In this document: piece after piece, positions 9,117 to 17,355 of the stretch | Numbering within the stretch: the first letter of the stretch is position 1 | How the letters are laid out: the number at the start of each line of letters is the position of its first letter | Origin: Gemmatimonadota bacterium | GTDB taxonomy: Bacteria > Gemmatimonadota > Gemmatimonadetes > Longimicrobiales > Gaopeijiaceae | Direction of reading: 5' to 3' | Assembly (NCBI GenBank): GCA_021295815.1 | Contig: JAGWBQ010000010.1 | Span: 27,297 to 91,296 of the forward strand | DNA length: 64,000 bases | The notes under the pieces: generated by a model | What the model saw: only the letters and a program-made list of their open reading frames with translations | Databases searched by the model: none | What the model was told of the DNA's origin: nothing | Position numbers and translations under genes: made by a program

Positions 9117-9649
9117 GCGCGCGACGAGCACTGCTTGCCTCCTACGAATACCTCGACTCGACCGTCAACGCCATCCGACGTCTGCGCAAGGCCAAGTTCG
9201 CGGTGAAGGCGTACAGCCCCTATCCCGAGCATCACATCGAGGACGCACTCGGCTACGGGCAGAGTCCCGTGCGGGTGTGGACCCTGGTAGGAGCGCTCAC
9301 CGGCACCGCCGCCGGCTTCGGCATCTCGATCTTCACCTCCGTCGACTGGCCGCTCGTGGTGGGCGGGAAGCCGATCGTGTCGATCCCGGCGTTCGTAGTG
9401 ATCGGCTTCGAGCTCACCGTGCTCTTCGGAGCTCTCTCCACCGTCATCGGTCTCTTCGTGCTCTCGCGGATGCCGAACCTGCGGCCCCCGGTCATCTACG
9501 ACCCCGAGTTCACCGCCGGACGCTACGGCGTCTACGTGGAGGCGCCGCCAGGGCGTTTCGAGGAGGCGCGCCGCATTTTGGAGGACGAAGAGCCGGCGGA
9601 GCTGAGGGAGGGCGAAGATGCCGCTGAAGGGGAGGCCGACCATGACTAG
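9113..9649 (+). CDS. actD: Alternative complex III subunit D (DUF3341)
   Basis: ActD is a membrane subunit with the DUF3341 fold. The start is GTG at 9113 in a GTGA overlap with actC, giving 178 aa. The N-terminal soluble segment contains the family's YSPYPEHHIEDAL region, followed by two transmembrane helices (residues about 60-85 and 95-125) and a C-terminal cytoplasmic part containing DPEFTAGRYGVYVEA. Its role is structural within the complex. Length, motif and position between actC and actE all agree. Confidence 0.92.
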   Translation: MSARRALLASYEYLDSTVNAIRRLRKAKFAVKAYSPYPEHHIEDALGYGQSPVRVWTLVGALTGTAAGFGISIFTSVDWPLVVGGKPIVSIPAFVVIGFELTVLFGALSTVIGLFVLSRMPNLRPPVIYDPEFTAGRYGVYVEAPPGRFEEARRILEDEEPAELREGEDAAEGEADHD

Positions 9650-10298
9650 GGCCGCCGGAGCATGGAGGATGCTGGTAGTAGCCGGGCTCGCGCTCGTCGC
9701 GGCGTCCGGCTGCAAGCCGCTCGACGACGCCATGGTGGCGGTCTTCGGTCGGAGCATGCGCGACCAGCGCTCCTTCGATCCTTACGAGAACACTCGGGGA
9801 GTCCCCGACAATTCGGTGGCTTTCGCCTCCGGCAACTACCCCGTCGCTCCCGGCGACGTGAACCTGGGCCAGGCCGAAGGCGCCGACGTTCCGCCATTCA
9901 CGCAGCTCGACCTGGGCGTGCCCGGAGTGGGCGGCGAGGCGATCCAGGGGCTCGTGAACCCGATCGACCCCGACGACCCGGACGACCTGGCGCGGGGCGA
10001 GGAAATTTACCTGCGCTTCTGCGTCGTGTGCCACGGTCCGGACGGGGTGGGCGCGAACGCCTACATCGCCGACAAGCACCTCGTGCTGCCCGCCTACAAC
10101 ATCTCGGGATCCGGCGTCGCCGGCTACAGCGACCAGTACATTTACGCCATCGTGAGGGTGGGACGAGCGGGGATGCCGGAATACGGTAGCAGGATCACCC
10201 ATTTCGATCGCTGGCGCGTGGTGAACTACGTGCGCAGGCTCCAGCGCGAGGCCGGAAATCTTCCGGAGCCCGGGGACCAGGGCGAGGCAGGCAACTGA
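9642..10298 (+). CDS. actE: Alternative complex III subunit E, monoheme cytochrome c lipoprotein
   Basis: ActE is the monoheme cytochrome subunit. Two starts have good ribosome-binding sites, ATG 9618 and ATG 9642; I prefer 9642 because it gives a compact lipoprotein signal ending VAASGC. The mature protein has a single CVVCH heme site near residue 126 and a later methionine in RAGMPEYG that could be the axial ligand, followed by the cytochrome c C-terminal helix (WRVVNYVRRLQ). It overlaps actD by 8 nt (32 nt with the earlier start) and shares TGATG with actF. Confidence 0.92.
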   Translation: MTRAAGAWRMLVVAGLALVAASGCKPLDDAMVAVFGRSMRDQRSFDPYENTRGVPDNSVAFASGNYPVAPGDVNLGQAEGADVPPFTQLDLGVPGVGGEAIQGLVNPIDPDDPDDLARGEEIYLRFCVVCHGPDGVGANAYIADKHLVLPAYNISGSGVAGYSDQYIYAIVRVGRAGMPEYGSRITHFDRWRVVNYVRRLQREAGNLPEPGDQGEAGN

Positions 10299-11629
10299 TG
10301 GCGCACCATCAAGTTCCCGACAGCATCGAGCGACGTTACCTGGAGCCGTCGGCTCGGGGTCGCACGGCGGTAGCGGGGCTAGTGGTCGTGGGGCTGGTCG
10401 CTCTGGTCTATCGTCTGATCGAGGATCCCCGAGGGGCGTGGATCTCGTACGTGAGCAACTGGCTCTTCTTCACCAGCGTCGCCATGGGCTCGGTCTTGCT
10501 GGCGGTGGTGACCTGGGTGGTCAAGGCGAAGTGGAACTGGCCGATGCGCCGGATCTCGCAGGCGGCGGTCGCCTTCCTGCCCATATCGTTTCTCCTGCTT
10601 GTGCCCATGCTGCTCTTCCTCGGGGAGAACTACTTCCCTTGGATCGCGATGATGGCCGACGATCACATCGTCCAGAACAAGGCGGCCTACCTGAACCGGC
10701 CATTCCTGGTCGCGCGCAACGCGGTCGGCGCTCTCCTCCTCTTCGGCATGGCCGTCTATTTCGTCTGGCACGCGGTCCGACCCGACCTGGGGTCCGACAC
10801 CGATCCAAGCGAGGGAAGCGGCAGGGAGGCCGCCCGGCGGAGCTTCTGGCGGCGGGAGCTCACCAGAGGCTGGATGGGGCAGGCCGAGGAAGAGGCGGTG
10901 TCGTACAGGCGCATGACCGTGCTCGGACCCGCCATCATCCTGGTCTACGCCGTGGTGATGAGCATCTTCTCCTACGACTGGGCGATGTCCTTGGAGCCCC
11001 ACTGGTTCAGCACCATGTTCGGGCCGTGGTTCTTCATGGGAGCCTTCTGGACAGGCGTGGCGTCCACCGCGCTGTGGAGTCTCCATCTGCGCACCAGGGA
11101 CCCTTATCTCAGTCGTGAGATCGGGCTCCAGCAGCGCCACGACATCGGCAAGCTCGCCTTTGCCTTCTGCGTCTTCTGGACCTACCTCTTCTTCAGCCAG
11201 TACCTGGTGATCTGGTACGCCAAACTTCCGTGGGAGCAGGCTTGGATCGTGCGCCGATCCTATCCCGAGTCCTGGGGTCCGTTCTCGCTCGCCGTGCTCG
11301 CCTGCTGCTTCCTGATCCCGTTCGTCGGACTGATCGGACGGAAGTCGAAGCGGGTGCCGGGCCTGCTGGCGTTCTTCTGCGTGGTGGCTCTGGTTGGCAT
11401 CTGGCTGGAGCGCTACGGGCTCGTCGCTCCGTCGCTCTGGCACGAAGGCGACCCGATCTTCACCATCTGGCATCCGGCCATCGGATGTCTCTTCCTGGGT
11501 CTCTATCTGTGGGCGGTGAGGTGGTTCCTGCGCACCTTCCCCGCGGTTCAGCTCTGGCAGCCGCAGCCCGATCCCGAGCCGCTCGAGGCCGAGCTGCACG
11601 CTCCTGCGCCGGCGGGGGCCGAGGGGTGA
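10298..11629 (+). CDS. actF: Alternative complex III subunit F, NrfD-like membrane subunit
   Basis: ActF is the second NrfD/PsrC-type membrane subunit, a 443-aa paralogue of ActC with about ten helices. ATG overlaps the stop of actE by one base (TGATG), implying translational coupling. Helices carry conserved polar residues, for example SYDWAMSLEPHWFSTMFG in the middle and WLERYGLVAPSLWHEGD near the end, which are features of ActF. In many genomes cytochrome oxidase genes follow; here the next full gene is on the opposite strand, so the partner oxidase must be elsewhere. Confidence 0.93.
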   Translation: MAHHQVPDSIERRYLEPSARGRTAVAGLVVVGLVALVYRLIEDPRGAWISYVSNWLFFTSVAMGSVLLAVVTWVVKAKWNWPMRRISQAAVAFLPISFLLLVPMLLFLGENYFPWIAMMADDHIVQNKAAYLNRPFLVARNAVGALLLFGMAVYFVWHAVRPDLGSDTDPSEGSGREAARRSFWRRELTRGWMGQAEEEAVSYRRMTVLGPAIILVYAVVMSIFSYDWAMSLEPHWFSTMFGPWFFMGAFWTGVASTALWSLHLRTRDPYLSREIGLQQRHDIGKLAFAFCVFWTYLFFSQYLVIWYAKLPWEQAWIVRRSYPESWGPFSLAVLACCFLIPFVGLIGRKSKRVPGLLAFFCVVALVGIWLERYGLVAPSLWHEGDPIFTIWHPAIGCLFLGLYLWAVRWFLRTFPAVQLWQPQPDPEPLEAELHAPAPAGAEG

Positions 11630-11721
11630 AGGCCATGACGATGTCGGGAGCCGGAAAGGACTTGCGGCCCGTGTGCCTGGCGGAAGGCAAGACTGCGATG
11701 CGCCGCTGCCCGGTGGCCTGA
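11626..11721 (+). CDS. Candidate 31-aa microprotein at the end of the act operon
   Basis: A GTG at 11626 overlaps the actF stop in a GTGA arrangement, exactly as actC and actD begin. The frame runs 31 codons to TGA at 11721. The peptide is basic, with two cysteines (PVCLAEG and RRCPVA) and no membrane helix. There is no homology I can name. In high-GC DNA a short open frame can arise by chance, so the junction geometry is the only support. Confidence 0.3.
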   Translation: MKAMTMSGAGKDLRPVCLAEGKTAMRRCPVA

Positions 11722-11735
11722 CGCGGAGCCGAACC

Positions 11736-13121
11736 TTACCCTGCGGTTTCCGTCAGAATCTCGACCACCTTCCTCTGCAGCGGACCGATGTCGGGATAAC
11801 GCCCGTCGGCGCCCACCCCCGCATGCTGCCGGTTGGTCAGGAGCACGATCACCATCCGGCGAGCGGGCACGGCCAAAACCAGAGTGCCGGTGAATCCGGT
11901 GTGCCCGAAGCTGGCGGGCGGGGCGTAGTCCGGGAGTTGCCAGCCCAGCGCCTGCCCTTCGCCGGTGTCTTCGAGGAACTCGCGCACGGTCTCCGAGCCG
12001 AAGAACCGCCGGTCGCGGTAGCGCCCTGCTGTCAGCATGAGGCCTACGAGTGTCGCGAGCTCGCCGGCGGTGGAGAAGAGTCCGGCGTGTCCGGCGACGC
12101 CGCCGAAAGCGTGGAAACCGTTGCCGTCGTTGACTTCGCCCACGAGGGTGTATTCCCTCCACCCGTTCCAGGCCAGCGGATCGAGATCGATCCGGTATCC
12201 GAAGGCCGCGTCGTGCACCATGCGCCGCTCGAAGGGATTGCCGCGGGAGGTTGCGGCGAAGACGGGGAGCGAACGTGCCGTCTCGGCGGATGGCGGCCGA
12301 TCGTCGGCCGGTGACGGTCGGATGCGGGTGTCGTTCGGCTGTGAAGCGGACCCCCGGTCGAGCGGCCGGAAGCCGGTGGCCCGGAGTCCGAGCGGGCGGT
12401 ATAGCTCCTCGAAGGCGAATCGGTCGAGGGGCTTGCCGCTAACCGTCTCGACCAGCCTGCCGAGCAGCATGAAGCCGAGGTCGGAGTAGCGGCGCTCCGC
12501 TCCCGGGATTCCGACGAGCGGGTGACGATGCACGAAGGCGTAGGCGGCGTCGGGGTCTTCGGCGTGGTAGTAGACCGGCCACCAGGGCGCGAGCCCGGAG
12601 CGGTGGGTGAGCAGGTGTCGAGCGGTGATCCGCTCCCTGCCCCCGCCGGTGAAGTCGGGCAGGTGGTCGGCGACCGGGGCGTCGAGATCGACCAGCCCCC
12701 GATCCACAAGAGCCATCGTGCTCATCGTGGTGGCCGCGACCTTGGTGATCGAGGCGAGGTCGAAGATCGTCCCGGCGGTCATGGGCACCGGTTCGTCCAA
12801 CCTGCCGCCGTCGAAACGGAACGCGCTGGCGTGGCCGAGGGCAGACGACATTTCCAAGGGAAGCCGCTCGCGCCGCGACCACGGTCCCGGGGGGTCGGGA
12901 TGATGTCGAGCCAGCAGCACCGCGCCCGCCAGTTCCCCCCGCTCGATCCACGCCGCCACCTCGCGTTCGGCCGCCCGGAATCGGTCAAGTCGTTCGGATT
13001 CGAGCGTATCGGACGAACATCCCTGGCCGGCAAGGGTCGCGACCGACAGGACTCCGACGATCGTGGCGATCATCTTCCCGGCTCCACGCGCGGCCGGCAT
13101 CCGGGGAACCGAAGCTCTCAC
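11736..13121 (-). CDS. Serine hydrolase lipoprotein, beta-lactamase/class C fold
   Basis: This 461-aa member of the beta-lactamase-related serine hydrolases has a signal ending in a lipobox (LAGQGC near residue 35), so it should be a periplasmic lipoprotein. The catalytic SxxK is SITK in FDLASITKVAAT. The Tyr motif is YSD in RRYSDLGFMLLG and the KTG-equivalent box is HTG in FGHTGFTGT. The family includes esterases, D-aminopeptidases and penicillin-binding-like proteins; HTG with YSD fits esterase or peptidase-like members better than true beta-lactamases. It lies 101 bp downstream of hisN on the same strand. Confidence 0.87.
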   Translation of the reverse strand: MRASVPRMPAARGAGKMIATIVGVLSVATLAGQGCSSDTLESERLDRFRAAEREVAAWIERGELAGAVLLARHHPDPPGPWSRRERLPLEMSSALGHASAFRFDGGRLDEPVPMTAGTIFDLASITKVAATTMSTMALVDRGLVDLDAPVADHLPDFTGGGRERITARHLLTHRSGLAPWWPVYYHAEDPDAAYAFVHRHPLVGIPGAERRYSDLGFMLLGRLVETVSGKPLDRFAFEELYRPLGLRATGFRPLDRGSASQPNDTRIRPSPADDRPPSAETARSLPVFAATSRGNPFERRMVHDAAFGYRIDLDPLAWNGWREYTLVGEVNDGNGFHAFGGVAGHAGLFSTAGELATLVGLMLTAGRYRDRRFFGSETVREFLEDTGEGQALGWQLPDYAPPASFGHTGFTGTLVLAVPARRMVIVLLTNRQHAGVGADGRYPDIGPLQRKVVEILTETAG

Positions 13122-13222
13122 GACCCGGCGGCCCGTGCGGCGAGATTCTCGCGAGCACTTAGCGCAAGCGTCCAGCGCGGAGGCGGCGTCGCGCTGCCGC
13201 AGCAGGCTTCGTCCACGGGTTG

Positions 13223-14008
13223 CTAAACGCTCCCCAGCACGTCCAGAACCTCGTCGTGGAGGAGGCCGTTCGAGCTGACTCCCGAGTCACCGCGGATGGT
13301 GGCTTCTCCTTCGAGCGTGGTGAAGCGCCCGCCTGCCTCGGTCAGAATGGGCAGCAGGGGAGCGGCGTCCCAGAGATGGAGGCGCGGATCGACCTGAACA
13401 TCGGCCCTGCCGGTCGCAACCAGCGCGTGGCCGTAGGCGTCGCCCCAGGTGCGGGCGAGCCCGCAGCGCGTTCTGAGTTCGGTCCAGCCCACTGCGGCTC
13501 GGCCTGCGGCGTTCGCTTTTTCGTCCGTGGTGCAAACGACCGCTTCGGCGAGTTCGGCCACTTCGGAGACCCGACACGGCTTCCCGTTCAAGGTGCAGCC
13601 CAGTCCGCGGCCTGCGGCCACGGTCTCGCCGAGCGCCGGAAAGTGGGCTATTCCGACGACGGCTTCGCCTTCCATTTCGATTCCGATCAGCACTCCGTAG
13701 AGCGGAACGCCGCGCATGAACGAGAGGGTGCCGTCGATGGGGTCGAGTATCCAGCGAACCTCCGCCCCCGGGTCGGATTCTCCGAACTCCTCGCCCAAAA
13801 TTCCGTGCGCCGGGTAGCGAGAGGAGATGCCGCGTCGGAGAAGCCGCTCCGCAGCGCGGTCCACTTCGGTGACGGGCGATCCGTCCGACTTGTTCTCGAA
13901 GTCGAGCGCGAGGCCGAAGTGAAGGAGCGTAAGCCGCCCGGCCTCCTTGGACAGCTCTTCGGCGACCTCGAGCAACTCGCCCACGAGCCGAATCCCGGCA
14001 TTCGTCAT
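13223..14008 (-). CDS. hisN: Inositol-phosphatase family enzyme, probably histidinol-phosphatase (HisN-like)
   Basis: This 261-aa enzyme of the inositol monophosphatase superfamily carries the metal-binding motifs GEEFGE, WILDPIDGT and WDAAPLLPI. The segments TWGDAYGHALVATGRAD and SFMRGVPLYGV match the HisN type that dephosphorylates histidinol phosphate in histidine biosynthesis, although fructose-1,6-bisphosphatase or inositol monophosphatase activity cannot be excluded. No other his gene is nearby. Its ATG lies in a 4-nt overlap with the upstream methyltransferase gene, so it belongs to the same minus-strand transcript. Confidence 0.82.
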   Translation of the reverse strand: MTNAGIRLVGELLEVAEELSKEAGRLTLLHFGLALDFENKSDGSPVTEVDRAAERLLRRGISSRYPAHGILGEEFGESDPGAEVRWILDPIDGTLSFMRGVPLYGVLIGIEMEGEAVVGIAHFPALGETVAAGRGLGCTLNGKPCRVSEVAELAEAVVCTTDEKANAAGRAAVGWTELRTRCGLARTWGDAYGHALVATGRADVQVDPRLHLWDAAPLLPILTEAGGRFTTLEGEATIRGDSGVSSNGLLHDEVLDVLGSV

Positions 14009-14841
14009 GGACTAGGACTCTCGATACCGTCGGCGTGACTCGCGCCCGGCCGACTCCCGTCGACCCGCCGGTTCACGACGTGACGGACCTCGTGTCCGAT
14101 GGCCGCCAGGAGTCGCGCTTCGCGGAGATCCGGTCGTGCCCGTCCGATTACGGTGCGGAGGGTGCGCATGATCGCGCTCGGTCTTCTCGCCTTGAAGAAG
14201 TCGATGCTCGCCAGTCCTTGTTCGAGCGCCGCGTATGTCGCCTCCATCTCCTCGTGGGTCGGGGGTCTTTCGGCTCTCCTGCCCTCGACGAGCGGGGGTC
14301 TGGGTGCGCGAGCGGCCAGGAACACTTCGTAAAGCAGAAGCAGCACCGCCTGTGCCAGGTTGAGCGACGGGCGCTCCGGGCTTGTGGGGACGACCACGGT
14401 CGCGTGGCAGAGATCGAGATCCTGGTTGGTGAGCCCGCGGTCTTCCCTTCCGAACACGATCGCGACCCGGGCTCCAGCGTCGTGCCCCCCGCCATGAACG
14501 TCCGGTTCCAGCGCTTTCACCAAGCGGTGCGCGGCAGCTCGCGGGCGCAGGTAGTTGCGACCTTCGGTCCGGGGTCGCGCGGTCGATCCCAGCACCCAGA
14601 CGCAATCGGCCAGAGCTTCCGCAAGGCTCGAGTGCATCGTGGCGGCGGCGACCAGAGTTTCGCTCCTGTGCGCGATCCCCTCGACGCGATGCGGGTCGAA
14701 GGAGTCCGGCTCGACCAATCTGAGGGAGCCGACTCCGAAGTTCATCATCGCCCGAACCACACCCGCGATGTTGACGAGGCGCTTCGGATGATCGAGCACC
14801 ACGACGAGGTTGTCCAACGCGGCCGGTTCTCGGCGCGTCAC
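14005..14841 (-). CDS. SpoU/TrmH family RNA 2'-O-methyltransferase, TrmJ-like
   Basis: This 278-aa SPOUT methyltransferase probably methylates a tRNA ribose. It has the three trefoil-knot motifs: NIAGVVRAMMNFG near the N-terminus, the FGREDRGLTNQDL loop and SLNLAQAVLLLLYE. FGREDRGL and the C-terminal helical extension of about 90 residues are typical of TrmJ (tRNA Cm32/Um32) rather than TrmH or RlmB. It starts 13 bp after tatA and overlaps hisN by 4 nt. The specific target nucleotide is inferred. Confidence 0.82.
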   Translation of the reverse strand: MTRREPAALDNLVVVLDHPKRLVNIAGVVRAMMNFGVGSLRLVEPDSFDPHRVEGIAHRSETLVAAATMHSSLAEALADCVWVLGSTARPRTEGRNYLRPRAAAHRLVKALEPDVHGGGHDAGARVAIVFGREDRGLTNQDLDLCHATVVVPTSPERPSLNLAQAVLLLLYEVFLAARAPRPPLVEGRRAERPPTHEEMEATYAALEQGLASIDFFKARRPSAIMRTLRTVIGRARPDLREARLLAAIGHEVRHVVNRRVDGSRPGASHADGIESPSP

Positions 14842-14854
14842 TTTCGTCGGCGTG

Positions 14855-15118
14855 TCACTTCGGTCCGTGTTCGACCTCCGTGATCTCGGGCTCGGCGTCG
14901 TCCTGCGGTGCGGTGAGCGCCCCCTTGAAGTTGCGGATTCCCGTACCCAGACCCCGGGCGAGCAAGGGTAGCTTCTTCGCGCCGAAGAACAGTATGAGGA
15001 TGGCGAGGACGATCCCGATCTCCAGGGGACCGAAGGTGATCGCCAGGTGCGGTTCCAGAACGTCGCCTCCGGACATCGGGCCTCCGGGCGTCGTGCTCCC
15101 GGGCATCGGGCCGCTCAT
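14855..15118 (-). CDS. tatA: Sec-independent translocase subunit TatA/E
   Basis: TatA forms the membrane pore-like assembly of the twin-arginine system. The product has one N-terminal helix (LEIGIVLAILILFFG), the FGAKKLP hinge, an amphipathic helix (LLARGLGTGIRNFKGAL) and an acidic tail. Starting at ATG 15118 it overlaps the acyl-CoA dehydrogenase stop by 4 nt (ATGA) and is 87 aa. An internal ATG at 15076 with GGAGG just upstream would remove a Pro/Gly-rich leader and give a more typical length. ActB in this window has a Tat signal, so the system has at least one client here. Confidence 0.9.
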   Translation of the reverse strand: MSGPMPGSTTPGGPMSGGDVLEPHLAITFGPLEIGIVLAILILFFGAKKLPLLARGLGTGIRNFKGALTAPQDDAEPEITEVEHGPK

Positions 15119-16275
15119 CCGAGAATCGCTCTGGCTATGGTCTGCTTCTGCATATTCGACGTTCCTTCGTAGATGGTGCCGATCTTGGCATCCCGATAGA
15201 GCTTTTCGACCGGATATTCCTTGGAGAACCCGTAACCTCCGTGAAGGTCCACGCAGATGGACGCCACGCTCTGGGCAACCTCGGACGATTTCAATTTGGC
15301 CATCGCGCTCTCGATGCGATAGGGTCGCCCCGAATCCTTGAGCCGGGCCGCGTTATAGACGAGAAGGCGCGCCGCCTCTATCTCCGTAGCCATCTCGGCC
15401 ACCTGGAACTGCACGGCCTGGAAGTCGGCTACCGGGCGTCCGAACTGCTCCCGTTCCTTGACGTAGCGCCCGGTGTGATCGAGCGCGCCCTGCGCCAGAC
15501 CGACCATCTGAGCTCCGATCCCGATCCGCCCTTCGTTGAGAGTCTCGATGGCGACCTGGTAGCCTCGACCGACCTCTCCGAGCACTCTTGCTCCCGATAC
15601 CCGAACATCCTCGATAACGAGCTCGGTGGTCGAAGACGCCCGGATGCCGAGCTTGTCCTCGTGCTTGCCCACCGTGACCCCGGATGCATCGCGCTCGACG
15701 AGGAACGCGGTGATGCCCTTGTAGCCGGCCCCCGGATCCACCGTGGCGAAAACGATGAAGAAGGACGCCTCTCCACCGTTGGTGATCCACATCTTGCGCC
15801 CGTTCAGCACCCAGTCGCCACCGTCCTTAACGGCGCGGCAGCGCAGCGCGAAGGCGTCGGAGCCGCTTCCGGCCTCAGAGAGCGAATAGGCTCCTACGGT
15901 GTCAGCGGCCAGTCGCGGCAACAACCAGGCGCATTGCTCCTCGCTCCCCCAGCGCATGATCGCGCTCGCGACCAGCGTGTTCTGGACATCCACGAAGACC
16001 CCGACCGACGGATCCACGCGCGAAAGCTCCTCGACCACGAGGACCGTGGTGAAGAAGCTCGCTCCCGCACCTCCCATCTCCACCGGAATCTCGACACCCA
16101 TCAGCCCCATCCCGAACAATTGCTCGATAACGTCGGGCGGTATCCTGCCCGCTCGTTCCATCTCGTCGACGCGAGGCGCGATCTCGGTCTCGACGAAACC
16201 TCGAACGGCGTCGCGGAACATGGTCTCCTCCTCGTTCAGGAGAGTGAGGCCGGGATTGACGATGGCGGTGTCCAC
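15115..16275 (-). CDS. Acyl-CoA dehydrogenase, short/branched-chain type
   Basis: This FAD-dependent acyl-CoA dehydrogenase acts in beta-oxidation or branched-chain amino-acid breakdown. The GTG start at 16275 gives 386 aa, the usual size; an ATG further upstream would add a Pro/Arg-rich leader unlike the family. Signature AYSLSEAGSGSDA and the FAD/substrate segment WITNGGEASFF are present. The catalytic glutamate lies in YEGTSNMQ near the C-terminus, the position used by short-chain and isobutyryl/2-methylbutyryl enzymes. It is the first gene of the minus-strand set that continues with tatA. Confidence 0.9.
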   Translation of the reverse strand: MDTAIVNPGLTLLNEEETMFRDAVRGFVETEIAPRVDEMERAGRIPPDVIEQLFGMGLMGVEIPVEMGGAGASFFTTVLVVEELSRVDPSVGVFVDVQNTLVASAIMRWGSEEQCAWLLPRLAADTVGAYSLSEAGSGSDAFALRCRAVKDGGDWVLNGRKMWITNGGEASFFIVFATVDPGAGYKGITAFLVERDASGVTVGKHEDKLGIRASSTTELVIEDVRVSGARVLGEVGRGYQVAIETLNEGRIGIGAQMVGLAQGALDHTGRYVKEREQFGRPVADFQAVQFQVAEMATEIEAARLLVYNAARLKDSGRPYRIESAMAKLKSSEVAQSVASICVDLHGGYGFSKEYPVEKLYRDAKIGTIYEGTSNMQKQTIARAILG

Positions 16276-16511
16276 GGTCGGCAAGTGTCTTCGAGGCGGA
16301 TGAGGGGAGGGGAAGGGGCGCGGCAGCGGGCGTCGGCACGCACCAGGAGTGCGCGACGCCAACATCTACCCCGATCTGCGGCTGCGAGTTCGGAAGCCGC
16401 TGCCCCGAACCTCTAACGTTTTACGTGGGTGGGCTGTCTAATGGACGACACGCTCCGGGGGCTTCGGAAGACGCTTCCGGGATTCTCGATCCGCCTTTCG
16501 GACGAAAAAGC

Positions 16512-17354
16512 ATGAAAGTACCGGCCTTCTCTTCAGTTCTTACGGCAATCGCCGTCGCGGCTCTCGGCGTCTCCCCCGCGGTCGCTCAGACATCGGGTGA
16601 GATCACTTACACGCACACCGTCAAGCTGGAGTTCGATCTTCCTCCCGAGATGGCGGCGTTCAGGGACAGGATGCCCGAGTCGCGGGAACGGACGATGCTC
16701 GTGCGCTTCACCGGCGAAGCGTCGAACACGACCTTGGAACGCGGCCGAGGGCGCGGCGGTCCCGCCGCAGGCAGGGTGGAGTTTCGCCGCAGAGGCGGAG
16801 GAGGAGATATCGTCGTCCGCGGAAGCGACCGCAGGGTCAACATCGAACTCGGCGCCCTCGAGGCGATGCGCGGGGGCGGTCCGGCAGGAGGAGGGGCGGC
16901 CAACATGGGCGTGGTGTTGAACACCTTCCGGAGCTTCGAGACCGGCGAGATTATCGAGACCCGCGACCTGCTCGGGCGTAAGTTCCGGATTCCCGCCGAA
17001 GCTGCGGACATCGACTGGCGCATGACCGCCGAGCAGGCGATACACGAGGGGCACATGGTGATAAAGGCGACGGCCGATGTCGACGGCTCCGTCGTCGAGG
17101 CCTGGTTCACCCCCGAGATTCCCGTCCAAGGCGGGCCTGGGGCTTACGGGGGGCTCCCGGGCATGATCCTCGTCCTCAACATCGATGAAGGGCGCGAGCA
17201 GTACTTCGCGACCGAGATCAAGCTGGGCGAGGTGGCTGAAGGATCGGTAACGCCACCTGAGGACGGCGAAGAGATGTCGCTGGAGGATTTCACGAAGATC
17301 GCTGAAGAGAAAGCCGAAGAACTAAGGAGCACAAGGCGTCGGGGGCGTGGATAG
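16512..17354 (+). CDS. GLPGLI family secreted protein
   Basis: This 280-aa exported protein starts at ATG 16512 with a signal peptide ending about VSPAVAQ. The C-terminal half carries the family hallmark: WRMTAEQAIHEGHMVIKATA, then AWFTPEIPVQGGPGAYGGLPGMIL, where GLPGMI replaces the eponymous GLPGLI. GLPGLI proteins are best known from Bacteroidetes, are of unknown function, and often sit beside carboxypeptidase-regulatory/TonB-type barrels, as here. An Arg/Gly-rich insert (about residues 75-130) is unusual. Its stop lies two bases before the ATG of the next gene, with no gap. Confidence 0.85.
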   Translation: MKVPAFSSVLTAIAVAALGVSPAVAQTSGEITYTHTVKLEFDLPPEMAAFRDRMPESRERTMLVRFTGEASNTTLERGRGRGGPAAGRVEFRRRGGGGDIVVRGSDRRVNIELGALEAMRGGGPAGGGAANMGVVLNTFRSFETGEIIETRDLLGRKFRIPAEAADIDWRMTAEQAIHEGHMVIKATADVDGSVVEAWFTPEIPVQGGPGAYGGLPGMILVLNIDEGREQYFATEIKLGEVAEGSVTPPEDGEEMSLEDFTKIAEEKAEELRSTRRRGRG

Positions 17355-17355
17355 G

